64,000 bases of DNA, taken from positions 3,796,501-3,860,500 of the forward strand of contig NZ_CP034447.1 in NCBI RefSeq assembly GCF_003952485.1, written 5' to 3'. The notes under the pieces are model-generated. The model was not told the DNA's origin, searched no databases, and saw only the letters and a list, made by a program, of their open reading frames with translations. Below are positions 1 through 8,223 of the stretch, piece after piece. The first letter of the stretch is position 1. Each line of letters starts with the position of its first letter. This stretch comes from Mesorhizobium sp. M1E.F.Ca.ET.045.02.1.1. Its GTDB lineage: Bacteria; Pseudomonadota; Alphaproteobacteria; Rhizobiales; Rhizobiaceae. Made by a program: the position numbers and the translations under genes.

Positions 1-717
1 GTCGACGCTTCCGACCGCTTCATCACGGCGCTCGAAGGCGAGAGCGATCCCGAAAAGAAGCGCAAGACCATCGGCCGGCTGTTCATCGAGGTCTTCGAGG
101 AAGAGGCCAAGAAGCTCGGCGGCGCCGATTTCCTGGCGCAGGGCACGCTCTATCCCGACGTCATCGAGAGCGTCTCCTTCTCAGGCGGTCCGTCGGTGAC
201 GATCAAGTCGCACCACAATGTCGGCGGCCTGCCCGAGCGTATGAACATGAAGCTGGTCGAGCCGCTGCGCGAATTGTTCAAGGACGAGGTGAGGGCGTTG
301 GGCAAGGAACTCGGCCTGCCCGAGAGCTTCATCGGCCGCCATCCGTTCCCGGGTCCCGGCCTTGCCATACGCTGCCCGGGCGGCATCACCCGCGAGAAGC
401 TGGAGATCCTGCGCGAGGCCGACGCCATCTATCTCGACGAGATCCGCAAGGCCGGCCTCTACGACGCCATCTGGCAGGCCTTCGCCGTGCTGCTTCCGGT
501 GCAGACCGTCGGCGTCATGGGCGACGGCCGCACCTACGAATTCGTCTGCGCGCTGCGCGCCGTGACGTCCGTCGACGGCATGACGGCCGACTTCTACCAC
601 TACGACATGAACTTCCTGGGTGCGGCCGCCACCCGCATCATCAACGAGGTGAAAGGCATCAACCGCGTCGTCTACGACGTGACCTCGAAGCCGCCCGGAA
701 CCATCGAGTGGGAATAA
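1..717 (+). CDS. guaA: GMP synthase, C-terminal part (5' end outside window)
   Basis: GuaA makes GMP from XMP with glutamine-derived ammonia. The window opens inside the reading frame; the visible 238 residues cover the end of the ATP-pyrophosphatase domain and the whole GMP synthase C-terminal dimerisation domain. Typical stretches are [11 protein letters not shown], the [10 protein letters not shown] block and the terminal PPGTIEWE before a TAA at 715-717. The 3' end looks intact, as expected when an element integrates into the end of guaA and restores the codons. The integrase directly downstream fits the known use of guaA 3' ends as attachment sites by IntG-type integrases of Mesorhizobium ICEs. 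Confidence 0.97.
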   Translation, partial: VDASDRFITALEGESDPEKKRKTIGRLFIEVFEEEAKKLGGADFLAQGTLYPDVIESVSFSGGPSVTIKSHHNVGGLPERMNMKLVEPLRELFKDEVRALGKELGLPESFIGRHPFPGPGLAIRCPGGITREKLEILREADAIYLDEIRKAGLYDAIWQAFAVLLPVQTVGVMGDGRTYEFVCALRAVTSVDGMTADFYHYDMNFLGAAATRIINEVKGINRVVYDVTSKPPGTIEWE

Positions 718-797
718 AGGTGCATCATTAGCTAGCTTTCGGTAAGTATCGATCAGAGTTGTATAAGCCTCTGAAATAAGTGTGTTTTCCTTACTGC

Positions 798-992
798 ATC
801 TATCGCCATCTATCGCCTGGAAGCGGAATCATTTGGCGGTAAATTTGACGGCATGCGTTTCAGCGTTCTCTTTCCTGCCATGTAATACCGTCGTCCCGCC
901 GATTGCAAGCGCACTCACTTCTTGCCCATCAAAGCATTGAAATACAATGATCGTTCCTAACAGTTGACGGTAAAATTAATGACGGTAAAATT
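798..992. repeat. Short direct repeats between guaA and the integrase
   Basis: The 300-base gap between guaA and the integrase has no gene but holds repeats. CATCTATCGC occurs twice with a 10-base period (798-817). TGACGGTAAAATT occurs twice with a 15-base period (965-977 and 980-992), and a related GGCGGTAAATTTGACGG lies at about 836-852. Repeats of this size beside an integrase gene are typical of arm-type integrase or excisionase binding sites, or of integrase-promoter control. The attachment core itself would overlap the guaA 3' end; its boundaries cannot be set without the matching repeat at the other end of the element. Confidence 0.45.
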
Positions 993-1034
993 GGCGGCCG
1001 AGAAACCAAAGTTGTGATCCGATCCTCTGTCATT

Positions 1035-2288
1035 ATGTTAACAGATATTGCCCTTAAGCGGCTGAAACCGAAAGACAAAATGTACAAAGTTGCCGACCGT
1101 GACGGTATGTACGCTGCGGTGTCTCCGACTGGGCAGATTGCGTTTCGGTACGACTACCGGACCAATGGTCGGAGAGAGACTGTGACGCTGGGCCGATATG
1201 GGAACGGAGGTCTCACGCTGGCAGAGGCACGCGACCGCTGCCTTGCCGCGCGAAAAATGGTGGCAGCCGGAAAGTCGCCGGCGCAAGAAAAGCAGCGCGA
1301 GAAGCGTCGCCTGTCAGGCACGGCGAGCTTCGGGGATCAAGGCAAGCGCTGGTTAAAGGAAGCGAAGATGGCGGATAGCACCCGCTCGATGCGCAAGGCT
1401 ATTTTCGATCGCGACATTTTGCCGATTTGGGAAAAAAGACTCCTAACCGAAATAACACCTGACGACTTGCGGGCGCTCTGCGCAAAGGTGAGGGATCGTG
1501 GTGCGCCGGCAACCGCCGTCCATATCCGCGATGTCGTGAAGCAGATCTATAGCTACGCCATTCTGCACGGCGAGAAGATCGCCAACCCTGCGGACGAGGT
1601 GGGACCAGCCTCAATTGCCACGTTCGAGGCGAAAGACCGCGCTCTGTCGCCTGCAGAAATCCGGATAATGCTGAAAGAGTTGGAAAACGTGCCGACGCTG
1701 CCGACGATTCGGGTCGGCCTAAAGTTCATCCTGCTCACGATGGTCCGAAAGAGTGAACTACTCGAGGCGACTTGGGACGAGGTCGATTTCGAGAACGCCG
1801 TCTGGAGCATCCCAAAAGAGCGAATGAAGCGGAAGAAGCCGCATAACGTCTACCTGTCACAGCAATCCCTCGATATCATGATCGCGCTCAAGACTTGTGC
1901 GGCGAACTCCCGATATGTGCTGCCGTCCCGCTACGATGCCGATGAGCCCATGTCGCGCGCGACGTTCAATCGGGTAACCGCGGCGATTGTCGAGCGGGCA
2001 AAGCAGCAAGACTTTCCGCTCGCGCCTTTCACAGTGCACGACCTTCGGCGCACCGGCTCAACACTCCTGAACGAGATCGGATTTAATCGCGACTGGATTG
2101 AGAAATGCCTTGCCCACGACGACAGGCGGTCCTCTCGAGGTGTCTACAACAGAGCTGAATATGAGCCGCAGCGTCGTCATATGCTGCAGGAATGGGCGGA
2201 CATGGTCGATGCGTGGGCGGCAGGCAAAAAGCACACGCCCAGACTCCAGCCGCCTGCAGAGGCAGCGGTTATCCTTGATCCGATTTGA
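1035..2288 (+). CDS. intG: P4-type tyrosine site-specific integrase (IntG-like)
   Basis: Tyrosine recombinase that would integrate and excise an element at the guaA 3' end. The N-terminal third is a DUF4102-type arm-binding domain (MLTDIALKRLKPKDK onward), followed by a core-binding domain and the catalytic domain. Catalytic residues can be placed: R238 in MVRKSEL, H335 and R338 in HDLRR, H361, and nucleophile Y371 in GVYNRAEY. The protein is about 417 aa, normal for the family and apparently full length. The ATG at 1035 fits the family N-terminus better than the in-frame codon at 1014. The symbol rests on position next to guaA, by analogy with intG of Mesorhizobium tripartite ICEs, not on an alignment. 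Confidence 0.85.
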   Translation: MLTDIALKRLKPKDKMYKVADRDGMYAAVSPTGQIAFRYDYRTNGRRETVTLGRYGNGGLTLAEARDRCLAARKMVAAGKSPAQEKQREKRRLSGTASFGDQGKRWLKEAKMADSTRSMRKAIFDRDILPIWEKRLLTEITPDDLRALCAKVRDRGAPATAVHIRDVVKQIYSYAILHGEKIANPADEVGPASIATFEAKDRALSPAEIRIMLKELENVPTLPTIRVGLKFILLTMVRKSELLEATWDEVDFENAVWSIPKERMKRKKPHNVYLSQQSLDIMIALKTCAANSRYVLPSRYDADEPMSRATFNRVTAAIVERAKQQDFPLAPFTVHDLRRTGSTLLNEIGFNRDWIEKCLAHDDRRSSRGVYNRAEYEPQRRHMLQEWADMVDAWAAGKKHTPRLQPPAEAAVILDPI

Positions 2289-2628
2289 CGGGTCTTGCCT
2301 TTCGTAGTCTTACGTCAGGCGCAGGCTTGGTCTTGATTTTTCCGACAGATGACGCATTCCGCCGCTCCTCGATCCACGCTTCGACTTCTGCCAAGTCCCA
2401 AACAACACAGCGGGCGGTGAGATTGAAGCGTCGTGGGAACTCGCCACGCTGTTCCATCTCATAGACGGTCGTATCAGACAGGGGAACGATTTCTCGCAGC
2501 TGCGACCGGCGAACAGTTCGCACTACTCGACGCGACGCGATGTGTGGTAGAACCAGAAGTGGATCCGGCTGCCCAATTTCGATGCCCTTGAATTTATCGA
2601 CCTCGGAAGACTGCTGCCGTTTGACCAT
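2269..2628 (-). CDS. AlpA-family DNA-binding protein, candidate excisionase (RDF)
   Basis: Small DNA-binding protein of the AlpA/excisionase winged-helix class. The core LREIVPLSDTTVYEMEQRGE, then FPRRFNLTARCVVW and DLAEVEAWIEER, is the classic AlpA pattern, in which the helix-turn-helix reads a target and the last helix carries a W/ExWIxxR signature. It is convergent with the integrase and overlaps its last 20 bases. Recombination directionality factors of P4-type integrases commonly look like this, so it is the best candidate partner for the integrase. The start at 2628 is a choice; the open frame extends to a TTG at 2700. It could instead be a transcriptional activator of excision genes. 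Confidence 0.7.
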   Translation of the reverse strand: MVKRQQSSEVDKFKGIEIGQPDPLLVLPHIASRRVVRTVRRSQLREIVPLSDTTVYEMEQRGEFPRRFNLTARCVVWDLAEVEAWIEERRNASSVGKIKTKPAPDVRLRKARPVKSDQG

Positions 2629-2778
2629 TTGCGTGACCGGGATGGATTGCCTTACTGGCCAACAATCGCGCAACTTTTCGAGGTTTCGTACAGCCCTCAA
2701 TTGCGACCACGTATCCTCGCCTACTGACGTGAAGACTCAAGGGCATTTCACTGCGGATTATGTCAGGACCGCACCACC

Positions 2779-3345
2779 AATGGGATCCATCGAGCAGGCG
2801 CTGCATAAGGTCCGACAGGCGATCCTTGCTGCAGGCTTCTCGATGCTCGAATATCTCAAGCTGCGCGCTGACAATGACCTTGCGCCAATTGACGCGTTAA
2901 TCGGCCGGCGCGGCTAGATCGCGGCGGAGGCGAAGCGCCGCGAGATCACGCTCACAGCCGAGGACGCGAAGCGCCGCCGGCTTCGCAGTTACGCCGTCGC
3001 CGATCTCACCAATCATGAGAGATTGCCGACATGGACAGCGAGACTTGGTCTTTGGTTAAACGGCAGCAGGCTCGGCGGTCGCAACGGCTACCTTGTCAAA
3101 TACTGTGATGAGAAACGTTGCATCGCCAACATCTTCATCGAAGATGTGCTCGCATATTTCGAATTCCTGCGTGCCTTAGCGTGGCTGATCACGGAGGACG
3201 GCAGAACAGCCGATGCCGACCGACAAAAGGTGAAAGGCAATGAAGGCGAGCATAGTTCCTGCTCCGCTTGGTTGTTTGCGGAACCGGACCGAGTGTTGGA
3301 AAATGAAAGTTGGGGACAGTGCTCTCCGGCAGTTGATTGCAGACG
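2779..3345 (+). pseudogene. Hypothetical gene interrupted by an in-frame amber codon
   Basis: The first part, from ATG 2779, gives 45 residues of helical, coding-like protein ending DALIGRRG. A TAG at 2915-2917 stops it, but the same frame continues with equally coding-like sequence (IAAEAKRREITLTAEDAKRR and on past position 3023). A single nonsense mutation in a formerly longer gene explains this best. I do not recognise the family. There is no good ribosome binding site before 2779. The surroundings are otherwise gene debris, which supports decay rather than recoding. Confidence 0.35.
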
Positions 3346-3390
3346 CATCACAATGCGTATTACTCCGACTCAACCGCGCGGGGAAAACCA

Positions 3391-3531
3391 ATGGCGAAGA
3401 AACCCAATGAGACTACGAGCAAGAAAGTTGCTTCGACGGCATCCAAGTTGCTTCGTTCTAACAGCTCCTCAAAGGCAGTCAAATCGGTCGCGGGATCCGC
3501 TCTTACGCAAAGGGTGAAAAAAAAGAAATAG
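3391..3531 (+). CDS. Small lysine/serine-rich basic protein, 46 aa
   Basis: Begins MAKKPNETTSKKVASTASK and ends in a run of lysines. The composition is extremely basic and Ser/Thr-rich, with no hydrophobic segment, as seen in small histone-H1-like or nucleic-acid-binding proteins of rhizobia. The ATG at 3391 follows a purine-rich GGGGAAAA stretch, so the upstream in-frame extension is unlikely to be used. It sits just before a methylase remnant, which suggests the two may once have been neighbours in an intact cargo region. Function unknown. Confidence 0.5.
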   Translation: MAKKPNETTSKKVASTASKLLRSNSSSKAVKSVAGSALTQRVKKKK

Positions 3532-3587
3532 CGCCGGTTTGACAGACATGGAGCAGTTTTGGCCTCATTCAGAAGAGCGCCAAGGAG

Positions 3588-3981
3588 TTTGGTTTCCGGC
3601 GAACTGGTTGTGTCCGAAAAGGTGGACTGCACGTTGGCGTCGACGCCATCCACAAACTGGAGAGCGCAGAGATTGGCGTTTTGGTTTGCCTTGATCCACC
3701 AACGGCACCGATGCTGAGAGAGGCTGCATCCGAGGGTGAGGTCGGCCCGCGCTCAAAGCAAGTTCCTAAAGTCCAGATTTAGAAGACGCCCGTCGAACGC
3801 CTGGGGGATGATAGATCTTCCGGAAGTAGGAAGACAGCCGGCTGTTTCGCCACAAAAGCTTGGCCGCAAGCGGGTTGAGGGTCAAACGGAAATGATGTTT
3901 CCAATGTCTTCAAACAGCAGAATGTCGAAGGGCCAAAACGCAAGGGAAATGGGCCCATCCGGACGGTCGACATCGAAGTGA
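3588..3981 (+). pseudogene. Remnant of a DNA methylase C-terminal region
   Basis: Translation from 3588 gives FGFRRTGCVRKGGLHVGVDA, then IHKLESAEIGVLVCLDPPTA and PMLREAASEGEV, ending in VPKVQI before a TAG at 3780-3782. The pattern VGVDAIHKL with a later PTxPMxxEAA and PKxQI matches, from memory, the extra C-terminal domain of adenine/cytosine-N4 site-specific DNA methyltransferases in alpha-proteobacteria. A neighbouring frame then continues with a lysine/arginine-rich tail, implying a frameshift. The catalytic domain is missing entirely, so this is a dead 3' fragment. Confidence 0.45.
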
Positions 3982-4018
3982 CCCGCGGACCATAGCCGAA
4001 AACAAAATAGCCTTTAAG

Positions 4019-4050
4019 GGCCCGCTCGACTGAATCCAGGAGCGGGCTTT
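4019..4050 (+). terminator. Rho-independent terminator
   Basis: GCCCGCTC and GAGCGGGC form an 8-bp GC-rich stem around a 12-base loop (CCCGCTC from 4021), followed directly by TTTTC. This is a good intrinsic terminator for transcription coming from the left on the plus strand, at the end of the methylase-remnant segment. On the minus strand the stem is not followed by a T-run. Confidence 0.7.
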
Positions 4051-4054
4051 TCTA

Positions 4055-4140
4055 ATTCAGGGCGGGGTTCGAACCCACGAGACCGATGAAGGTCCACCTC
4101 CTTATCAGGGATGCGCAATCGACCGCTCTGCCACCTATCC
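4055..4140 (-). pseudogene. Class II (Ser-like) tRNA relic
   Basis: On the minus strand this 86-base segment folds like a long-variable-arm tRNA. It has a D arm with GCA/TGC pairing, a 5-bp variable-arm stem GGACC/GGTCT, and a perfect T arm GTGGG-TTCGAAC-CCCGC. The acceptor stem is damaged (GGATAGG against CCTGAAT pairs at only about four or five positions) and there is no encoded CCA. The anticodon stem has a mismatch. The loop reads CTGATAA, giving GAT in the standard register, or TGA (serine) if shifted by one base. The variable arm argues for serine ancestry. It could be an old tRNA attachment-site remnant or a degraded element-borne tRNA. Confidence 0.55.
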
Positions 4141-4184
4141 ACAACGTTGGTTCGATTGATCGATCTTCAAGCCCCGAGACATTC

Positions 4185-4372
4185 TCGGTGCGAATACGGC
4201 GGACTTTTGCCGCAAGCACGGCATTTCGGCAGCGACCTTCTATAAGTTCAAGGCGAAGTTTGGCGGGGATGGAATTGTCCGACGCCCGTCCCCTGACGGC
4301 GCTGGAGGACGAGAACGCGCGGCTCAAGAAGCTGCCGGCGGAGCGGATGCTCGACAATGGATCTTGAAGGAT
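4185..4372 (+). mobile_element. IS3-family OrfA transposase remnant
   Basis: One frame reads ADFCRKHGISAATFYKFKAK then FGG; the next continues with MELSDARPLTALEDENARLK and then KLPAERMLDN. Helix-turn-helix (AATFYKFKAKFGG) followed by the leucine-zipper-like LxxLEDENxxLKxL segment is diagnostic of the small OrfA protein of IS3-family elements. Both ends are missing, there is a frameshift between the two segments, and no OrfB (DDE) part follows. No terminal inverted repeats were seen. Confidence 0.75.
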
Positions 4373-4410
4373 GCTGCCGCAAAAATGTATGGTCCGCCCC
4401 GTCCGGGCAA

Positions 4411-4935
4411 GGTGTCGCGAGATCGCGAATGACCTATGGAAGGGCCGATACCCTCGAAGAGCGGCTTGGGTTGAAGCCGCTGGTTGGCCAGCGCATTGCG
4501 CCGATCATCATCTTCGCCGCCAGCATCGAACATCACCTGGAGCGGCGTTGTGGAAGCTCAAGGGCGTCAATCCAAAGGGCATTCGACCCGAGACCGACGC
4601 GAAGATGATCTCTGATTTGATCGGGATGCTTGAAACATTCGCGTCAACCGCTGCCAGCGGGAGACGAGCGCACCCTTCTTCAGACATGGTCCAATGCGGC
4701 CAGTCTTGCATTTGCGATCAGGAATGACATCGCTCATGGCGTGCCACCAACTTGGGCGAGAACGCGCAAGAGACCGTCCAGCGACTATTGGGCCGACGAT
4801 CACTCTCTCGATCTCGTTCGTCACGCCTTCGCGGTTCTACTGCGCGTCACTGTTGGCGTTTCGACAGAGAAGATGCCGTTGATCGAGCTTGCGAACCCAT
4901 CTTTGCTACGTGCCCTCCGCCGCGAATTATTCTGA
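4411..4935 (+). pseudogene. Frameshifted HEPN-like gene
   Basis: Pieces in different frames join into one plausible all-helical protein: LEERLGLKPLVGQRIAPIII and AASIEHHLER, then LWKLKGVNPKGIRPETDAKM, then, from about 4680, LLQTWSNAASLAFAIRNDIA followed by HGV. The last piece runs open to a TGA ending at 4935. RNDIAH is an R-x4-H motif, the signature of HEPN ribonuclease-type domains found in toxins, abortive-infection and RNA-processing proteins. At least two frameshifts (near 4555 and 4670) make it inactive. It abuts the IS3 remnant. Assignment to a particular HEPN subfamily is not possible by eye. Confidence 0.4.
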
Positions 4936-5139
4936 GCGAGATGGCCTGCAAAGACTATAATCCGACCTTCAGAAATACTAAATCGGCAGCGATGGCTTCC
5001 TATTTCCCCGCGAGCGCTACACTGGTCACTTCAAGAATGGCGGCACCGTACCGCGGGCGCGCAGGCCAGGATGTCCAGTTCGACGTCACGGAAGGCCAAT
5101 CGAAGACACGATCGAGGCATTCAACAATCTTGGATTTAA

Positions 5140-5802
5140 CGATCGCACGATGACGATCAATCGTACGGCTACTCGGGCTATATCGCTCGAACTTGGACCG
5201 ATTGCCCTTGGCCGCTTCCAGGTCGCATTGGTTTCGAGGTTGTGCCGGCATTCAACGAAGCTTTCTACGGCGCGCTCCACGTCGATCATATCGATCACAG
5301 CTGGAATGAGAATGACGGCCTCGCTTTTCGCATTCAAAATACACTTGGCCTTGCCGGCTTAGTGGTCGGCGGCAAAGTAGAGTTCTGCAAGATAAGCGGC
5401 ACCATTCCAATCGGCGGCGCGCTGGTTACCTTGGGCGCGAAGTCGGCGACGGGGTCGACATCGCTTGATACGCCCAATGGCGACAGCACAACCTACCATG
5501 TGCGGCTCACGCAGCCGATCTACATGCTCGCCCATGTCGTCACGCCGGTGTTTTCAGGTACGGTCCCCCTGTGGTTCAAGTTGGAACTGACCAAGGGCAA
5601 GATCCCTACAACGCTGGGACAGAAGGGGTCGATCCAGATCACACCGACAGGACAGCGCCGTGACTACGTCCTTGTCGTTAGGCTCGATCAGGCCGCCTTT
5701 CTCCCGCAAGGGCTGACCGCGTCGGGCAAAGTCGACGTTAATTGGCAGGCACCGACCACGCTGCCGCCGACCGCGGCCGGCATCACGATGCCGCACCAGT
5801 AG
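5140..5802 (+). CDS. Hypothetical beta-rich protein, possibly 5'-truncated
   Basis: The frame is open from 5140 to a TAG at 5800-5802. A GTG at 5242 starts a 186-residue protein, but coding-like sequence (DQSYGYSGYIARTWTD) precedes it in the same frame, so the real gene was probably longer and lost its 5' end. More coding-like sequence in other frames lies upstream at about 5050-5150 (GRAGQDVQFDVTEG; EDTIEAFNNLGFNDRTMTI), which suggests frameshifts. The C-terminal half is rich in V, T, G and P with a proline-rich end, suggesting beta structure. I do not recognise the family. Confidence 0.4.
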   Translation, partial: RSHDDDQSYGYSGYIARTWTDCPWPLPGRIGFEVVPAFNEAFYGALHVDHIDHSWNENDGLAFRIQNTLGLAGLVVGGKVEFCKISGTIPIGGALVTLGAKSATGSTSLDTPNGDSTTYHVRLTQPIYMLAHVVTPVFSGTVPLWFKLELTKGKIPTTLGQKGSIQITPTGQRRDYVLVVRLDQAAFLPQGLTASGKVDVNWQAPTTLPPTAAGITMPHQ

Positions 5803-6259
5803 CGAATTTCTCGCTGTAGCCGGGTTTGAGCGCAGCAAGCGATCTATTCGTCGCACTGCAATCGGCCTATGGCGAACTGAGTGCGAGGCCCTTTTGGAGG
5901 GCTTTTCCGTGTTGGCCGAAACGGTAGCTTTGGGTCAGGTCACGACTATGCCTAGCGGGGTGCCTCAACGTTCGTTTCCGACTATTTGTGCCTTAAAACT
6001 GCCAACCTGCAACGGCCCAACGCCGCCTGGCAGCTTTTGCGCCTCGTGTCGGCCATAGAGGCGAACTTTACCTCTGCCCGGAAGCAGACATTTCGGTTGA
6101 CAACGCGCGCCGTCGCGGTCGCGCCATGAACAGGCATGGAATGTGGGTTCAACTGAAATGGATAGCTGGAGACTAGTATTGGCAAAAGTGCTTGCATCGC
6201 GGTGCGAACTGACGCTCTCTATTAGCTTAAGGTAAGATCAATTAGCTAAACCTAGTGCC
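5803..6259. promoter_or_regulatory. Intergenic region with 20-bp-period repeat before the modification operon
   Basis: No gene is seen in these 457 bases. A weak hairpin GCCC/GGGC followed by TTTT at 5888-5906 could end transcription of the gene upstream. Just before the methyltransferase gene, ATTAGCT occurs at 6221-6227 and again at 6241-6247, exactly 20 bases apart. The two copies also form a TTAGCT...AGCTAA inverted pair (6222-6227, 6244-6249). Two half sites two helical turns apart is a common activator-site geometry. No regulator gene lies within the operon. Confidence 0.4.
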
Positions 6260-7288
6260 ATGGGCGATACTGACATCAACGCCGCTTTCGCGGGGGTGGA
6301 CATAGCGCGATTTGCCCCGAGGGGGCATGAGCGTTTTGATGGTCCTATTCGAACGTTCTCAGACGCAGATGGGACAACTCTCTCAGCAATATCGGATCGA
6401 ACGTTTCTTAGGTGGATAATCAGAGAACTCGGCGATCTGAGGGGGAAGCGCATATACGAAATTGGAACAGGAACTGGTTATCTGGTGTCAGTACTCTCCT
6501 TGCTAGCCGGCAGGGAAGGAGACGTCCCACTGATATTTGGTTGCGAGATTATTCCCGACCTCTTCGATCAATCACAGCGCGCCCTCATCGGCACTTCTGG
6601 TGTGCGCGTGCAATTAGGTGATTGGGTCGATCGACTGCCCGAGCTGGGTCTCTTCGACGTCATAATAGCCACTTCTGCGTTTCGTGGCATCCCGCGACTG
6701 CTTCGCGAGGCGTTGCGGGTGCCGGGAGGCATGCTCGCTATGCCTGTAGCGATTCCGGGTGGCGGGGACTGCTTTACGATCTTCCTAGCAACCGAGAAAG
6801 GACTACTCACGGTCGGCGCTAGGATGTCCGTGTCCGTCCCTACAACCGGTTCCATTGCAGATGAGGACACATGGTACATCCCGCTTGAAAAGCTTATTGA
6901 TCCGCGACCGAAGTCCTTCTTGCATATTGAAAAGGGCCGAGGCTTTGGTCACCCTGTTTTGGATTCTTTGGCATTCCGGAGCTACCTTTTTGGCGCTGAA
7001 CCGAATTTCCGCGCTGTGAACCTAGGCGTCGAGCGTACATTCGACCTCACACACTACTCTTTCGGTCTCATCGATAGCGAGCGCCGCTCGGGCGCGCTTT
7101 ATCACGGCCGCGACATAGTCGTGTTCGGTGATCTGGGCCTCGAATTTGCCGGCACCTTGGCAGCCCATCGGGAACGATGGCAAGCAAATGGGCAGTCGGA
7201 TCTTAGCCGAGTGCACTATCATATCCCTTGGACCGCGTTCGATGCTGACCAGTTGCCAAGCGGATATGTTGCTGCCCTTGGAGGCTGA
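6260..7288 (+). CDS. PCMT-like SAM-dependent methyltransferase (peptide modification candidate)
   Basis: A 342-aa protein related to protein-L-isoaspartate O-methyltransferase. SAM-binding motif I is seen as YEIGTGTGYL at residues 66-75, with an acidic motif II (CEI), then QLGDW and FDVIIATSA and a PGGMLAMPV strand as in PCMT folds. Residues 35-50 (SDADGTTLSAISDRTF) correspond to the PCMT N-terminal block around the acidic substrate pocket. The last 130 residues are an extra domain of unknown role. PCMT homologues beside small peptide genes are known to methylate Asp in several RiPP classes. First gene of a four-gene set; the stop is two bases before the next ATG. No strong SD is seen at 6260. 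Confidence 0.8.
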   Translation: MGDTDINAAFAGVDIARFAPRGHERFDGPIRTFSDADGTTLSAISDRTFLRWIIRELGDLRGKRIYEIGTGTGYLVSVLSLLAGREGDVPLIFGCEIIPDLFDQSQRALIGTSGVRVQLGDWVDRLPELGLFDVIIATSAFRGIPRLLREALRVPGGMLAMPVAIPGGGDCFTIFLATEKGLLTVGARMSVSVPTTGSIADEDTWYIPLEKLIDPRPKSFLHIEKGRGFGHPVLDSLAFRSYLFGAEPNFRAVNLGVERTFDLTHYSFGLIDSERRSGALYHGRDIVVFGDLGLEFAGTLAAHRERWQANGQSDLSRVHYHIPWTAFDADQLPSGYVAALGG

Positions 7289-7290
7289 GG

Positions 7291-8223
7291 ATGTTGCAGA
7301 CGGCTCCTCCAGACTTGTCATACGTTTGTCCCGATGTGAGATTTCGGGAAATAGGTTGCATCCCCATCATCGGAATGAAGTGCGCAGCAGAGCTGATGGA
7401 AACTCCCTGGGTGTCGCGAGACGTTTCCGCTCTGGATGAACTTGCTGCCCTCCTCACACCCCAGCGTATCGCGGCACGGCATGGGACGCGCTTGGTCACG
7501 CTCGAGCATAAGGAACGATGGCGGAACCTCCGGGCGCAACAGAGATTGGGCGATTATCTCGCTGGTCTCGACACAACTGAATTTTATCTCAGGCAGAGTG
7601 ACGCGTCCTTCGTCGACATCGCGCATCGATTGCCTGTTTCACCTCGATCACGCGAGCCGGCATACTTCGACAACATATGGATCGGTCCGCCAGGAACGGT
7701 GCAAACCTTTCATCAAGATAACCACAACGACTACGTCACGAACCATAATTACTTCATTCAGTTGTTTGGGTGGAAATATGTTGCAGTCTGCCACCCACGG
7801 GATACCTTCGCGCTCACGGACGGCGCCACAGTGCGAGGGCACCATTGCGATGCCTCGCCGACGGACCCCAATGTCTGGCAACGCGTGCCGTCGTTACGTC
7901 ATGCAATCGTCGGTCCATGCGACCTCCTGCATATCCCTCCCAGTTACTGGCATTACGTCCAATCCCTCTCAGTTAGCATTTCGGTGTCGCGTTGGTGGTT
8001 CGATAACCACTTGGCAGAGATCATTTACAGCGTTGGGCAAGAGCGTTGGGAGCGTCCTGCAATCGTTGTGGCGGATACTAGGACATTCTTGGCTGACCTT
8101 GAAGAGTTTGGCGGCGCTTCTGCTTTGAAGCGTGTCCTTTTGCAATTGTCTCCCATCGCAAGATTTGCAATTATAACGGCGTTCAGTGAATTCTATGGCA
8201 AAGGAGTTTTCGACTATGTCTGA
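7291..8223 (+). CDS. Cupin_8/JmjC-like Fe(II) 2-oxoglutarate oxygenase
   Basis: A 310-aa protein with the jelly-roll metal triad of cupin_8/JmjC peptide or protein hydroxylases: H141 and D143 in FHQDNH, and distal H221 in PPSYWHYV. K162 in FGWKYVAV is the usual 2-oxoglutarate anchor. The block GPGTVQ-like (GPPGTVQTF) before the HxD and CDLLHIPPSYWH before the last His are typical. The family hydroxylates side chains such as Asp, Asn, Lys or Arg in peptides or proteins. The gene starts two bases after the methyltransferase stop, and its last codons contain the RBS and start of the next gene. The substrate is not visible, but the 75-aa product downstream is the obvious candidate. Confidence 0.82.
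   Translation: MLQTAPPDLSYVCPDVRFREIGCIPIIGMKCAAELMETPWVSRDVSALDELAALLTPQRIAARHGTRLVTLEHKERWRNLRAQQRLGDYLAGLDTTEFYLRQSDASFVDIAHRLPVSPRSREPAYFDNIWIGPPGTVQTFHQDNHNDYVTNHNYFIQLFGWKYVAVCHPRDTFALTDGATVRGHHCDASPTDPNVWQRVPSLRHAIVGPCDLLHIPPSYWHYVQSLSVSISVSRWWFDNHLAEIIYSVGQERWERPAIVVADTRTFLADLEEFGGASALKRVLLQLSPIARFAIITAFSEFYGKGVFDYV

Noticed and set aside
5040..5100. Cold-shock-protein-like text (FKNGGTV / DVQFDVTEG)
   Set aside because: The KGFGFI and DVFVH RNA-binding motifs are absent, so a cold shock domain is not supported.
8186..8215. Earlier in-frame ATG for the 75-aa protein
   Set aside because: The extension lies inside the cupin gene and lacks a ribosome binding site; AAGGAG at 8201-8206 serves the ATG at 8216.
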